DNA from: Candidatus Tityobacter terrigena
GTDB lineage: Bacteria > Vulcanimicrobiota > Vulcanimicrobiia > Vulcanimicrobiales > Vulcanimicrobiaceae
Assembly: GCA_003156715.1 (NCBI GenBank)
Contig: PMHO01000042.1
Location: forward strand, 25,900 to 89,899
Direction of reading: 5' to 3'
Length of the DNA: 64,000 nt
In this document: positions 26,988 through 35,206 of the stretch, one piece after another
Numbering within the stretch: position 1 is the stretch's first letter
Layout: every line of letters starts with the position of its first letter
Notes under the pieces: generated by a model
What the model was told of the DNA's origin: nothing
Database searches by the model: none
Seen by the model: only the letters and a program-made list of their open reading frames with translations
Translations under genes and position numbers: made by a program

Positions 26988-27093
26988 CACCTCCGCATGG
27001 CGATGTATGTTCGTGCTGCGCGTCGACAGTGCGCGCAACGTCAAAGGATTCACCTAGCGCACCGTCGCACGAGCCCACGACTAGGAGGCTGCT

Positions 27094-28059
27094 GTGCAAC
27101 CGTTGTTTCGTTTTGGTGTGCTGCTGTTCATCGCGGCGGCACTCGTAGGTATTTCTTCCACGGGCGTCCTTGCTGCTCGGTCGATCGTGATCTCGGGCGG
27201 CGACGTCCTCACCGTTCCCGCGCGTCCGGCTGGCGCTCGGGAATTGCCGCCGTCTCGCGTGCGGCTCACGGCCGACGTTACGTGGGGAGTTCCGGACGCG
27301 CGCGCGGTAGCCGCCTTTCGTGCGGCGAGAACGCTTGGATTCATGAGCGGTTTCGCCGGCCCGAATTTCGTCGAGCATGCGGGCGAAGGCTACTACCTGG
27401 ACGGCACCTCATCGAACACCTACGGAGCGTATGCGAACCACGTCGTCTATCCGCGCCAGCGCGAGCCGGGCAATCCCAGCAGCAGCGGGTCGGGGGGCTT
27501 CCTCTACGCGCCGACCATGTTCGGACCGGGAGCGGATTGCATCGAGGCCACGACGGTGGTTCAAGACGCTTATCCCCAGGTATGGGCTTGGGACTGGTGC
27601 TCAGCATATCCGGACCCGTATGCGGTGGTCGTCGTCGACGGTAGGTTCAAGAGAAACTACATCCGCACGATGACCGATGGTCTGACCGAATTCACCGTCG
27701 AGACCATCCTCGCTTCGGACGGAGTCACCTGGGACATGGCGCTCTACAACTACAAGACCCAGCAGTGGGACATCATTTACCAGACCTCGGGATCGCGCAA
27801 CCCGAACTACGGGCTCGGCGAACAAGGTTGGGACTTCTTCGAAACCTATACCGACGTCGAGAACGGCATCTCGGACGTCTGCAACAAGTTTCCCGGCCCG
27901 ATCGCATCCGATGAGATTTCGCTCAGCTTCGACGACGAGACGTTCACGCCCATCACCTCAGGCGACTCGACGCACTTGAAGTTCAACAGCTTCTACTGCA
28001 GCCGGTTCGGTTTTTCAACTCCACAGACGTACGAATGGGAAATGCTTTATAGTAGGTAA
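27094..28059 (+). CDS. secreted protein of unknown function
   Basis: 321 residues. GTG start with a perfect AGGAGG seven bases upstream. A clear signal peptide ('LFRFGVLLFIAAALVGISS', cleavage near 'VLA-AR') precedes a beta-rich domain with aromatic-rich stretches ('YPQVWAWDWCSAYPDP', 'TQQWDIIYQTSGSRNPNYG', 'GWDFFETYTDVENGI') and four Cys. Looks extracellular; I do not recognise the family. It faces away from ribBA and is followed 38 bases later by a DUF2380-like gene. Confidence 0.8.
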   Translation: MQPLFRFGVLLFIAAALVGISSTGVLAARSIVISGGDVLTVPARPAGARELPPSRVRLTADVTWGVPDARAVAAFRAARTLGFMSGFAGPNFVEHAGEGYYLDGTSSNTYGAYANHVVYPRQREPGNPSSSGSGGFLYAPTMFGPGADCIEATTVVQDAYPQVWAWDWCSAYPDPYAVVVVDGRFKRNYIRTMTDGLTEFTVETILASDGVTWDMALYNYKTQQWDIIYQTSGSRNPNYGLGEQGWDFFETYTDVENGISDVCNKFPGPIASDEISLSFDDETFTPITSGDSTHLKFNSFYCSRFGFSTPQTYEWEMLYSR

Positions 28060-28097
28060 GGTCGGCATTGGTTGCGAGCCCTACAGTGAGTGTGCGC

Positions 28098-28649
28098 ATG
28101 GGTAGAAACTTTGCGGCCTTCCTAACGCTGGCGGCGGCGTTAACGGCCACGACACCCGGTTCGGCCTACGGCAGATCCAGCCCGATCGTGGCGGTGTTGC
28201 CGCTCGCCGCGGTCGATACGGGCGTACCCTACGGGCTGCTCCCGTCCCCGGCGGAGCTCGAGGTGATGACGGCCGACGCGCGCTCGGGTCTGCGAGACGC
28301 CGGCGTTACGCTCGTTCCCCAAAGCACGATCGAGCACGCGATGGCGGCTTTGGGCTTCGATCAGACCGCGCCCATACGCTCCTGCGTGGTCGCGCAGTGC
28401 GCGCGCAGGATCGGTCGCGCGGTCCATGCCGACGAGGTTGTCGTCGGAGGGGTCACTCGCGTGATGGCGGTCGTCTGGGGCACGCAGTTCTGGATCTTCG
28501 ACGTACGAACGGGAAACGTCGTTTCCACCATCGACGCCGGCTTCAAGGGAGACGTTCAATCGATGGAGCTGGGCGATCGTGAAGCCACCGCATGCTTGGC
28601 GCGGGCGATCGAAGGGAAGCCCCGATGCCGGCTAGACCGGGGCTGGTGA
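28098..28649 (+). CDS. DUF2380-like exported protein
   Basis: About 183 residues with a signal peptide ('FAAFLTLAAALTATTPGSA'). The mature part fits DUF2380-type periplasmic proteins: 'IVAVLPLAAVDTG' at the start, 'LRDAGVTLVPQSTIEHAM', a Cys pair in 'SCVVAQCARRIGRAVHADEV', then 'FWIFDVRTGNVVSTIDAGF'. Such proteins are distantly related to TolB-N-like/curli-secretion regulators and have no settled function. ATG at 28098 is preferred; TTG at 28068 and GTG at 28086 are in frame. Likely transcribed with the preceding secreted protein. Confidence 0.7.
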   Translation: MGRNFAAFLTLAAALTATTPGSAYGRSSPIVAVLPLAAVDTGVPYGLLPSPAELEVMTADARSGLRDAGVTLVPQSTIEHAMAALGFDQTAPIRSCVVAQCARRIGRAVHADEVVVGGVTRVMAVVWGTQFWIFDVRTGNVVSTIDAGFKGDVQSMELGDREATACLARAIEGKPRCRLDRGW

Positions 28650-28682
28650 CGCTCTGAGGCTTGTTTGAGGACAACGGCAAGG

Positions 28683-29114
28683 CTACGCGCGCGAAAGGTT
28701 TGACTCGAGCGTTTCGGCCAGAGACTCGGGAACGGGAATCTTCTTGTGCGAGCGGTCGACGGAAACGATCACGACCGCGGCGTCGGCGAGCAGTCCTTCA
28801 TCACCGGCACGTGCGATGCTGATTTTGAGGCGCACCGAGTGGGGGCCGATTCCCGTCAAAGTCGTTCGCAGGATCAGTTCGTCGTCGAGCAAGGCCGGCT
28901 TGTAGAAATTGAACTCCAAATGGACCCGCGGCATATAGACGCCAAGCTCGCTGAAACGCTGATACGAGAAGCCGAGTGCCCGAAAGAACTCGGCTTCAGC
29001 GATTTCAATGAAACGGGCGTAGGCCCCGAACCAGATGATGCCGGCGCTGTCGACGTCGGCCCAGCGAACCCGTTCGCGCACCTCGAAGGGCGCGCTCGAA
29101 TCCTCAGATCTCAT
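28683..29114 (-). CDS. acyl-CoA thioesterase, 4HBT/YbgC hotdog family
   Basis: 143 residues. The hotdog motif 'VRWADVDSAGIIWFGAYARF' carries the catalytic Asp context (DxDxxG...Y); 'AEAEFFRALGFSYQRF' follows as in YbgC-like 4-hydroxybenzoyl-CoA thioesterases. ATG at 29114 overlaps the ribE stop by 11 bases, so it is the last gene of ribD-ribE-thioesterase. Substrate unknown; the pairing with riboflavin genes may be operon convenience. Confidence 0.85.
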   Translation of the reverse strand: MRSEDSSAPFEVRERVRWADVDSAGIIWFGAYARFIEIAEAEFFRALGFSYQRFSELGVYMPRVHLEFNFYKPALLDDELILRTTLTGIGPHSVRLKISIARAGDEGLLADAAVVIVSVDRSHKKIPVPESLAETLESNLSRA

Positions 29115-29745
29115 AGGCCCAATCGAGCTCGTCACTCGTTGGACCGTCGCTCCGGTAGGCCGCCACCGCGGCCGCCGTGTAGCGTGCAATCGGATCGATT
29201 TCGAGGTTCACCGCGTCTCCGGTCGACTTGCGCCCGAGCGTCGTGCGTGCGGTCGTCTCCGGAATCAGCGCGATCTCGAACGACTCCGCACTCGCGGCCG
29301 CCACCGTCAGGCTGACGCCGTCGAGCGCAACGTTGCCCTTTTCGACGATGTAGGCCGTAAGCGCCGCGGGCATGGTGACGCGTAAACGATGCCCTTGACC
29401 TTCGGCGACTTTCGCCTCGATGAGGGCCGTCGCGTCGACATGCCCGTAAACCAAATGGCCACCTAACCGATCGCCGAGCCGCAAGGAGAGCTCGAGGTTG
29501 ACGGTATCGCCGGGCTGCAATGCGCCGAGCGTCGAACGATCGAGCGATTCCGGAACAACGTCGAAGCTCATCGATCGAGCGTCGCACTCCACGACCGTCA
29601 GGCACACGCCGTCGACCGCGATCGAGTCCTTGGGCGCCGCCTCAGCCGCTATGGCGGGCGCCTCGATTCGCATGCGCAGCCCGCCGCGCGGATCGCGCTC
29701 GACCGCCGCCACGCGCCCCTGGTAGGCGATCAAACCGCTGAACAT
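29104..29745 (-). CDS. ribE: riboflavin synthase alpha chain RibE
   Basis: Dismutates two lumazine molecules to riboflavin. 213 residues with two internally similar barrels: 'MFSGLIAYQGRVAAVERDP' and 'DSIAVDGVCLTVVECDARS' in the first, 'LGGHLVYGHVDATALI' and 'KGNVALDGVSLTVAAASA' in the second. Overlaps ribD by 16 bases. With ribD here and ribBA-ribH 3 kb away, the full riboflavin pathway is in the window except the phosphatase step. Confidence 0.94.
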   Translation of the reverse strand: MFSGLIAYQGRVAAVERDPRGGLRMRIEAPAIAAEAAPKDSIAVDGVCLTVVECDARSMSFDVVPESLDRSTLGALQPGDTVNLELSLRLGDRLGGHLVYGHVDATALIEAKVAEGQGHRLRVTMPAALTAYIVEKGNVALDGVSLTVAAASAESFEIALIPETTARTTLGRKSTGDAVNLEIDPIARYTAAAVAAYRSDGPTSDELDWAYEI

Positions 29746-30836
29746 GACGCGTCCTTTCCGACTCGAGCCGACACGAGAAGATCATCGCCCAGCCGTTCGA
29801 CGCAATCCACCTGCAACGTTCCCGCCCCTGTGACGTCGGCCGACCCGAGTGCTCGCAAGGCGTGGACGTTGCCGAAAAGTTGGGGTGTGACCAGCCACGC
29901 CAGCCGGTCGACGAGTCCGGCAGCGAGCAGCCTTCCGGCCAGCGTCGGACCTCCCTCGCAAAGCACGCTCGAAATGCCTTCGCGCGCGAGCGCCTTGAAC
30001 GCGAGGGCCAGTGCGAGCCGCTCGCCATCGCCGACGTACAGCACACGGGCCACCGACTCGAGCTCGGCAAAGCGGCCTCGCGCGCCTCCTGGGGCCAGCA
30101 CGATGGTCGGCGCGTAGCCATCGATTCGAGCGAGCACGCGACTCTGGGGCGGAATGGGATCGGCCTCGCACGCGACGACGCGCTGGTACGGTCTACGTCG
30201 AGCGCGCGGCGGGCGGACGGTCAGTTGCGGATCGTCGATGCGGACCGTGCCGGCACCGACCAGGACCGCATCGGCCGCGCTACGCAACTCGCGCACGTAC
30301 GCGCGAGCCCGCTCGCCCGTGAGCCAGTGCGTTCCGGGCGAAGCCGCTACGAACCCGTCGAGCGAAACGGCCATCTTAAGCGTCAGATACGGCCGAGTTC
30401 CCGCGATCCAGACGCTAAAGTCTTCGATCAGCGCGAGCGCCCACGGATCGCCGGCCACGGCAACCGGAATCGACTCGCGCAGACGCTCAACGCCGCGCCC
30501 GGCCATGTTTGGATTGGGATCGAGCGCACCGATCACGACCCGCCCGATGCCGGCCTCGAGCACAGCCTGCGTGCACGCCGGCGTGCGTCCTTGCAGATCG
30601 CAGGGCTCGAGGGTCACGTAGAGGGTGGCGCCGTGCACGTCGTGTCCGGCAGCCGCAGCGGCGCGTAGCGCCTCGATCTCGGCGTGCGGCGCCCCCGCCT
30701 CGCGGTGATAACCTTCGCCGAGCGTCAGCGTTCCGGAGGCGATGACCGCCCCGACGCACGGGTTCGGCGCTGTGCTCCCTCGGCCACGTTCCGCTAGTTC
30801 GCAGGCTCGCCGCAGGTAGACCCGGTCGATCGACAC
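29730..30836 (-). CDS. ribD: bifunctional deaminase/reductase RibD
   Basis: 368 residues. The N-terminal cytidine-deaminase-like domain has zinc motifs 'GAPHAEIEALRAA' and 'YVTLEPCDLQGRTPACTQAV'. The C-terminal reductase domain has 'TLKMAVSLDGFVAASPGTHW', 'VGAGTVRIDDPQLTVRPP' and 'VLCEGGPTLAGRLLAAGL'. Catalyses deamination and ribosyl reduction after GTP cyclohydrolase II. Its 5' end overlaps the comF 3' end by 43 bases, so comF-ribD-ribE-thioesterase is probably one transcription unit. No FMN-riboswitch-like element is present. Confidence 0.94.
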   Translation of the reverse strand: MSIDRVYLRRACELAERGRGSTAPNPCVGAVIASGTLTLGEGYHREAGAPHAEIEALRAAAAAGHDVHGATLYVTLEPCDLQGRTPACTQAVLEAGIGRVVIGALDPNPNMAGRGVERLRESIPVAVAGDPWALALIEDFSVWIAGTRPYLTLKMAVSLDGFVAASPGTHWLTGERARAYVRELRSAADAVLVGAGTVRIDDPQLTVRPPRARRRPYQRVVACEADPIPPQSRVLARIDGYAPTIVLAPGGARGRFAELESVARVLYVGDGERLALALAFKALAREGISSVLCEGGPTLAGRLLAAGLVDRLAWLVTPQLFGNVHALRALGSADVTGAGTLQVDCVERLGDDLLVSARVGKDASCSAV

Positions 30837-31498
30837 GCTTTCTCAAGTCCTCCCGTTTCCGCTGCAGGCCGCGCCGGCTCGGCGCCGAGCGCGGCATGGG
30901 CGACGACTGCGGCGCCCCGCACGTCAGCCCCCGCTTGACGCAGCGCGCTGGCGCAGTCGCGCAAGGTCGCACCGGTCGTTGCAACATCGTCCACGAGCCA
31001 GACCCGCAGCCCCGGGAGCACCGATGCGCCGTCGCACAGAAAGCGCCGGCGCGGCCGGAGCCGTGCCGCACGAGATCGGCCGCGCTGCGGCTCGCCGTCG
31101 GCCTGGCGCAAGCTCGCCAGGACCGGGATGCCGCTCGCACGACTCGCTGCCAACGCCAGCGCGACGCCCTGATCGAAACCACGTTCGGCGCGACGCTTCT
31201 GGGTGGTCGGGACCGGGACGAGCGCTGCAATCCGGTCGCTCGCCCGTACGCAGCCGCGCTCGACCAAAAGGCGGCCGAGGGTTTCGGCAACATCGCGCCG
31301 CCCGCGCTTGCAGGCAAGAATGGCCTGCCGCAGCGCGCCGGCATACGACCCGGCGGAACGGCAGCGCAGCGCGCCTACCGCAAAGACATGCGCTTCCTCG
31401 GCAGCGGGGCAGCAGTTCGCGCAGAAGGCATCGTTCGGGGAACGGCACACGCAACACGAGCCCGGATAGAGGAGTGCCAGCATGCGCGAAATGGACAT
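30794..31498 (-). CDS. comF: ComF family phosphoribosyltransferase-like protein
   Basis: About 234 residues. N-terminal zinc finger 'CCVCRSPNDAFCANCCP', then 'LRQAILACKRGRRDVAETLG', 'VPVPTTQKRRAERGFDQ' and the PRPP-binding loop 'VWLVDDVATTGATLRDCA'. ComF acts in natural transformation/DNA uptake, probably with helicases. Start: ATG at 31498 or 31483; both overlap or abut the divergent kelch gene start, so promoters must lie inside coding sequence or one start is wrong. Confidence 0.9.
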   Translation of the reverse strand: MSISRMLALLYPGSCCVCRSPNDAFCANCCPAAEEAHVFAVGALRCRSAGSYAGALRQAILACKRGRRDVAETLGRLLVERGCVRASDRIAALVPVPTTQKRRAERGFDQGVALALAASRASGIPVLASLRQADGEPQRGRSRAARLRPRRRFLCDGASVLPGLRVWLVDDVATTGATLRDCASALRQAGADVRGAAVVAHAALGAEPARPAAETGGLEKACRSTGSTCGEPAN

Positions 31499-32465
31499 CG
31501 GCGATCGATCGCGACACGGGAGTCTTCCAGCAAGCGTGCGCGTCGCAGCCGTTCTCGCAATGCTGCTGACGGTCGCGGCGACGCCGCCTGGGGTTTCGCT
31601 CGGTCAATGGAGTCAAGGGCCAAGCCTGCCGTCTGGGCGCAGCGAAGACGGCGTCGCCGCCATCGGTGTTTTCCTTTTCGTCGTCGGCGGCTTCGGGGAA
31701 GGAACGCGCGCTCAAGCCGCATTCACGGTATTCAACACTGGTACGCAGTCGTGGAAAGACCTCCCGGCGCTGCCGCGCGGCTTGAACCATCCGGGCGTCG
31801 CGAGTCTGAACGGAAAGCTTTACGTCGTCGGCGGGTTCGCCGAAGACGGACGTGCGGTCAGCGACGGTTACGTCTACGATCCGGAACTCGGCCGCTGGGA
31901 TACGCTCGAGCCAATGCCGCAGCCGCGCGGCGCGCTTGGCCTAGCCGCCGTCGGCTCGAAGCTCTACGCAATCGGGGGCAATCGCAATGGCCGCAGCGTT
32001 ACCGATCACGAGATCTACGACCCCGTGACGAACCGCTGGCTCCCGGCCGACGCCCTCCCGCTTGCGCGCGATCACCTCGGGGTCGTCGCGTTCAATGGGA
32101 AGGTCTATGCGATCGGCGGGCGCATCGACAGTGCGCGGCGCAACGTCGCGCGCACCGACATCTACGACCCAAACACCGATACCTGGAGCAGCGGCGCTCC
32201 GATGCCGACCGCGCGCAGCGGAGTCGCTGCGGCCGTTTTCGGGGACCGGATTCTGATCATCGGCGGCGAGTCGCCGGCGCGCGCTTTCGATACGAACGAA
32301 GCCTACGACCCGGTGCGTAATGCGTGGACGCGCCTGGCCCCGCTTCCGTCCCCTCGGCACGGAACCGGCGCGGCCACGATCGGCGACGCGCTGTACCTGC
32401 CGGCCGGTGCGCCCCGCCCCGGCGGGAGCCAGTCGAACACCCTCTTCATCTTCGCCGGACCCTAA
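31482..32465 (+). CDS. secreted kelch-repeat beta-propeller protein
   Basis: About 327 residues or fewer. A hydrophobic leader ('VRVAAVLAMLLTVAATPPG') is followed by roughly six kelch blades: 'GVFLFVVGGFGEGT', 'GKLYVVGGFAEDGR', 'SKLYAIGGNRNGRS', 'GKVYAIGGRID' and 'DRILIIGGESPA', each followed by 'YDP...W..L.PMP'. Extracellular scaffold or glycan-binding role is typical; specific ligand unknown. The listed ATG (31482) lies inside the 5' end of comF; GTG at 31536 starts directly before the leader and may be the real start. Confidence 0.85.
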   Translation: MREMDIGDRSRHGSLPASVRVAAVLAMLLTVAATPPGVSLGQWSQGPSLPSGRSEDGVAAIGVFLFVVGGFGEGTRAQAAFTVFNTGTQSWKDLPALPRGLNHPGVASLNGKLYVVGGFAEDGRAVSDGYVYDPELGRWDTLEPMPQPRGALGLAAVGSKLYAIGGNRNGRSVTDHEIYDPVTNRWLPADALPLARDHLGVVAFNGKVYAIGGRIDSARRNVARTDIYDPNTDTWSSGAPMPTARSGVAAAVFGDRILIIGGESPARAFDTNEAYDPVRNAWTRLAPLPSPRHGTGAATIGDALYLPAGAPRPGGSQSNTLFIFAGP

Positions 32466-32487
32466 CTATCGCGTTGTGGGCTCCGGC

Positions 32488-33519
32488 TCAGCCGGCGGCC
32501 GGCGGTTCGTTCGCGACGATCGCGTCGGAAAGTAGGGCCCCGGCCGGTACGCGATAGCCGAGTCCAACGATGCTGTCGCTGACGGTTGCGCCGGCGCCGA
32601 TCGTCGCGCCGTCCCATACGATCGAGTTGACGATCGCCGCGTGCTCGCCGACCTCGACCCCGTCGCCCACGACGCTCGGGCCGACGATGCGCGCGTGCGC
32701 GCCGAGGCTCACCTGCGAACCGATGCGTACGTTGCCTTCGATGCGCACGCCGATTCCAAGCGACGCATCGGACGGAAAACCCCGGGCCCGCGCGTTACCG
32801 GGCAGCTTGACGCGCCCCGCGAGGACGTCGGCGGTGGCGCGCCGGTACTCCGCCGGGGTCCCGATATCGCACCAATACGCGCCCTCCATCTCGAGGCCAA
32901 AGAATGCGGCGCGTTCACGTTGCAACTCGGGAAAGACGTTCTTGCCGAAGTCCCAGAACGCCCCGGGCGGAATGCGCGCGAAGATACTCGGCTCGAAGAC
33001 GTAAACTCCGGTGTTGACGAGGTGGGATTTCTCGTCTCCCTTGCGCGGTTTCTCTTGGAACTCGACGATGCGTCCCGCTTCGTCGAGGATGACGACGCCG
33101 TAATGCTCGACGTCGTCGGCATGCACCAGCGCAATGGTCGCCAGCGCGCCGCGCTCGCGATGAAAGCCGATCACCCGGTCGAGGCGCATGTCGGTCAGCT
33201 CGTCGCATCCAATGACGGCGAACGTGTCGTCGAAGAATGGCTCCATCTGCTTGACGGCGCCCGCGCTTCCAAGCAGTTCGGGCTCGTGCAGGTAATGCAG
33301 CCTGATACCGTAGTCGCTGCCGTCTCCGAGGCGTTGGCAGATCATGCCGGCCAGGTAGTGAACGTTGATGGCGACGTCCTCGATGCCGTACTCGCGAAGG
33401 TAACGTATCAGGTGGATCGCGTTGGGCTCGCCGTCGATCGGCACGAGGGGCTTCGGGACTTGCTTGGTCAGTGGATAGAGGCGCGTGCTCAGGCCGCCGG
33501 CGAGGATCATCGCCTTCAA
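32488..33519 (-). CDS. sugar-1-phosphate nucleotidyltransferase (GDP-mannose/glucose pyrophosphorylase-like)
   Basis: 343 residues from TTG at 33519 ('MKAMILAGGLSTRLYPLTK'), which overlaps the upstream stop (TTGA). The Rossmann-like pyrophosphorylase domain has 'PKPLVPIDGEPNAIHLIRYL', 'LLGSAGAVKQMEPFFDDTF', 'FQEKPRKGDEKSHLVNTG' and 'WCDIGTPAEYRRATADVL'. A C-terminal left-handed beta-helix of hexapeptide repeats follows ('VRIGSQVSLGAHARIVGPS'). Makes an NDP-sugar for polysaccharide synthesis; exact sugar not readable. Downstream of wecG-like in a long minus-strand operon. Confidence 0.88.
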   Translation of the reverse strand: MKAMILAGGLSTRLYPLTKQVPKPLVPIDGEPNAIHLIRYLREYGIEDVAINVHYLAGMICQRLGDGSDYGIRLHYLHEPELLGSAGAVKQMEPFFDDTFAVIGCDELTDMRLDRVIGFHRERGALATIALVHADDVEHYGVVILDEAGRIVEFQEKPRKGDEKSHLVNTGVYVFEPSIFARIPPGAFWDFGKNVFPELQRERAAFFGLEMEGAYWCDIGTPAEYRRATADVLAGRVKLPGNARARGFPSDASLGIGVRIEGNVRIGSQVSLGAHARIVGPSVVGDGVEVGEHAAIVNSIVWDGATIGAGATVSDSIVGLGYRVPAGALLSDAIVANEPPAAG

Positions 33520-34268
33520 CTGGCGGCCCTGCGAGCGATCCGTGCGCTCGCCGCTTCGCGCAGCGTCAGGAAAACGAACGCCGGCAGCGCGAGCTGGCGG
33601 CGCCAACGCCGAGGTTCGCGCACGAGACGGTAGAGCCACTCCAGGTTGAGGCTGCGCCACGCCGCCGGCGCACGCTCGACGTTGCCGGCGAGCACGTCGA
33701 GTGAACCGCCCACACCGATCCCCACCGCGCACCCGGTGGCAGGCAAATTGTCCGCGAGCCAAAGCTCTTGGCGCGGAAAGCCAAGGCCGGCCAGCAGGAC
33801 GCGCGCTCCCGAAGCGGCGATATCGCGCGCCACGCTCGCGTCGTCATTCGGCCCGAAATAACCGTCGCGAGCGCCGCTGACGACGAGCTTCGGATGCCGC
33901 GCGAGCAGGCTCATCCCGGCCCGGGCGGCCGTGTCGCCGCGCCCGCCCAGGAGATAGACGGGAAGTCCGTTGCCGGCGAGCGCGTCGCACAACGGCTCGA
34001 GCAGGTCGATGCCGGTTACGCGCTCGGGAACGGGAATGCCGTTGAGGCGCGCGCCGAGCAAGACGCCGACCGTATCGCACAAGGAGAGGGCGCTGCCATT
34101 TAGCACGGAGCGAAAACGCTCGTCGCGTTGCGCGCGCACGACCATCTCCGTGCCCAACGTTACGACAAGCGACGGCCGATCGCCCCGAGCGAGCTCGACG
34201 ATACGCGCAACGGCGCCGTCGCGCGAGAGCGCATCGACCCGGCATCCGAGAACGCTAGCCGGCCGCAA
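33516..34268 (-). CDS. WecG/TagA/CpsF family glycosyltransferase
   Basis: 250 residues. Family motifs: 'LSLCDTVGVLLGARLNG', 'VTGIDLLEPLCDALAGNGLP', 'VYLLGGRGDTAARAG', 'ARDGYFGPND', 'LLAGLGFPRQELWLADN' and 'GIGVGGSLDVLAGNVERAP'. These transferases add ManNAc-type sugars to undecaprenyl-PP-linked intermediates in cell-surface polymer synthesis. Six bases after dapA, coupled to the nucleotidyltransferase downstream, which fits an envelope-glycan role. Confidence 0.9.
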   Translation of the reverse strand: MRPASVLGCRVDALSRDGAVARIVELARGDRPSLVVTLGTEMVVRAQRDERFRSVLNGSALSLCDTVGVLLGARLNGIPVPERVTGIDLLEPLCDALAGNGLPVYLLGGRGDTAARAGMSLLARHPKLVVSGARDGYFGPNDDASVARDIAASGARVLLAGLGFPRQELWLADNLPATGCAVGIGVGGSLDVLAGNVERAPAAWRSLNLEWLYRLVREPRRWRRQLALPAFVFLTLREAASARIARRAAS

Positions 34269-34274
34269 AGAAAA

Positions 34275-35204
34275 CTAGGAAACCGCGGCCAGCCGGGCGC
34301 GGGTTCGCTCGCGATAGCGTTCGAGCAGCGGTTCGAGCAACGCTTGCGAGGCTTCGGGCATCGCGCCGAGCGGCGAGCGGCACGGCCCGCACGCGAAACC
34401 CAACCGGTTCATGGCCCATTTGACGGGGATCGGGCTCGTCGTCGTAAACAACGCCGCAAAGAGGGCGGAAAGCGACAGGTGAATTTCCGACGCGCGCGCG
34501 ACGTCGCCTTGCTTGTACGCGTCGAGCATTTCGCGCAGTTCGCGCCCGCAAACGTGCGAGGCCACGCTGATCAAGCCATCGCCGCCCAGTGCAAGCGACG
34601 GTAGAAACAGATGATCGTCGCCGCTCCAGAAGGAGAAACCCTCGCGCCGGTCGCGCAGGATCTTCGAAAACTGGGCGCAGTCGCCGCTCGACTCCTTGAC
34701 CCCGGCGATGTTACCGTGCCGGCGCGCGAGCTCGAGCAGCGTTTCGGGAAGCATGTTCGCGCCGGTACGCGAAGGGATGTTGTAAACGATGATCGGCAGC
34801 GCCGTTGCTTCGGCAATGGCGCCGAAGTGCAGCAGCATGCCGTCTTGCGTCGGCTTATTGTAATACGGCACGACCGCCAGCGCCGCGTCGACCCCGCACT
34901 CCTCGGCGCGGCGCGTCAGTTCGACCGAATGGCGGGTGTTGTTGCCGCCCGTGCCGGCAACGACCGTGGCGCGAGGGCCGATCGCTTTGCGGACCTCGCG
35001 GAAAAGCGCGACCTTTTCGTCGTCGGAGAGCGCGGGCGATTCGCCGGTCGTCCCGGCCACGACCAAACCGTGGCTGCCTTCCTCGACCAGATAGCGTGCA
35101 ATGCGCACCGCCTCGCGCAGATCGACCTCGCCGGCCGCATCGAAAGGCGTAACCATGGCCGTCAGCAGCGCGCCGAGCTTCGGCGCCGTTCCATTGGAGT
35201 GCAT
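34275..35204 (-). CDS. dapA: 4-hydroxy-tetrahydrodipicolinate synthase DapA
   Basis: 309-residue TIM barrel condensing pyruvate with aspartate semialdehyde. 'LVVAGTTGESPALSDDEK' carries the substrate-binding Thr pair, 'VVPYYNKPTQDGM' the catalytic Tyr, 'YNIPSRTGANMLPETL', and the Schiff-base Lys is in 'IAGVKESSGD'. Just downstream of lysC; the surrounding cluster dapB-asd-lysC-dapA covers the first four steps to DAP/lysine. Confidence 0.96.
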   Translation of the reverse strand: MHSNGTAPKLGALLTAMVTPFDAAGEVDLREAVRIARYLVEEGSHGLVVAGTTGESPALSDDEKVALFREVRKAIGPRATVVAGTGGNNTRHSVELTRRAEECGVDAALAVVPYYNKPTQDGMLLHFGAIAEATALPIIVYNIPSRTGANMLPETLLELARRHGNIAGVKESSGDCAQFSKILRDRREGFSFWSGDDHLFLPSLALGGDGLISVASHVCGRELREMLDAYKQGDVARASEIHLSLSALFAALFTTTSPIPVKWAMNRLGFACGPCRSPLGAMPEASQALLEPLLERYRERTRARLAAVS

Positions 35205-35206
35205 GT

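Noticed and set aside
26564-30900. FMN riboswitch for the riboflavin genes
   Set aside because: Looked upstream of ribBA and of ribD/comF; no RFN-like conserved segments.
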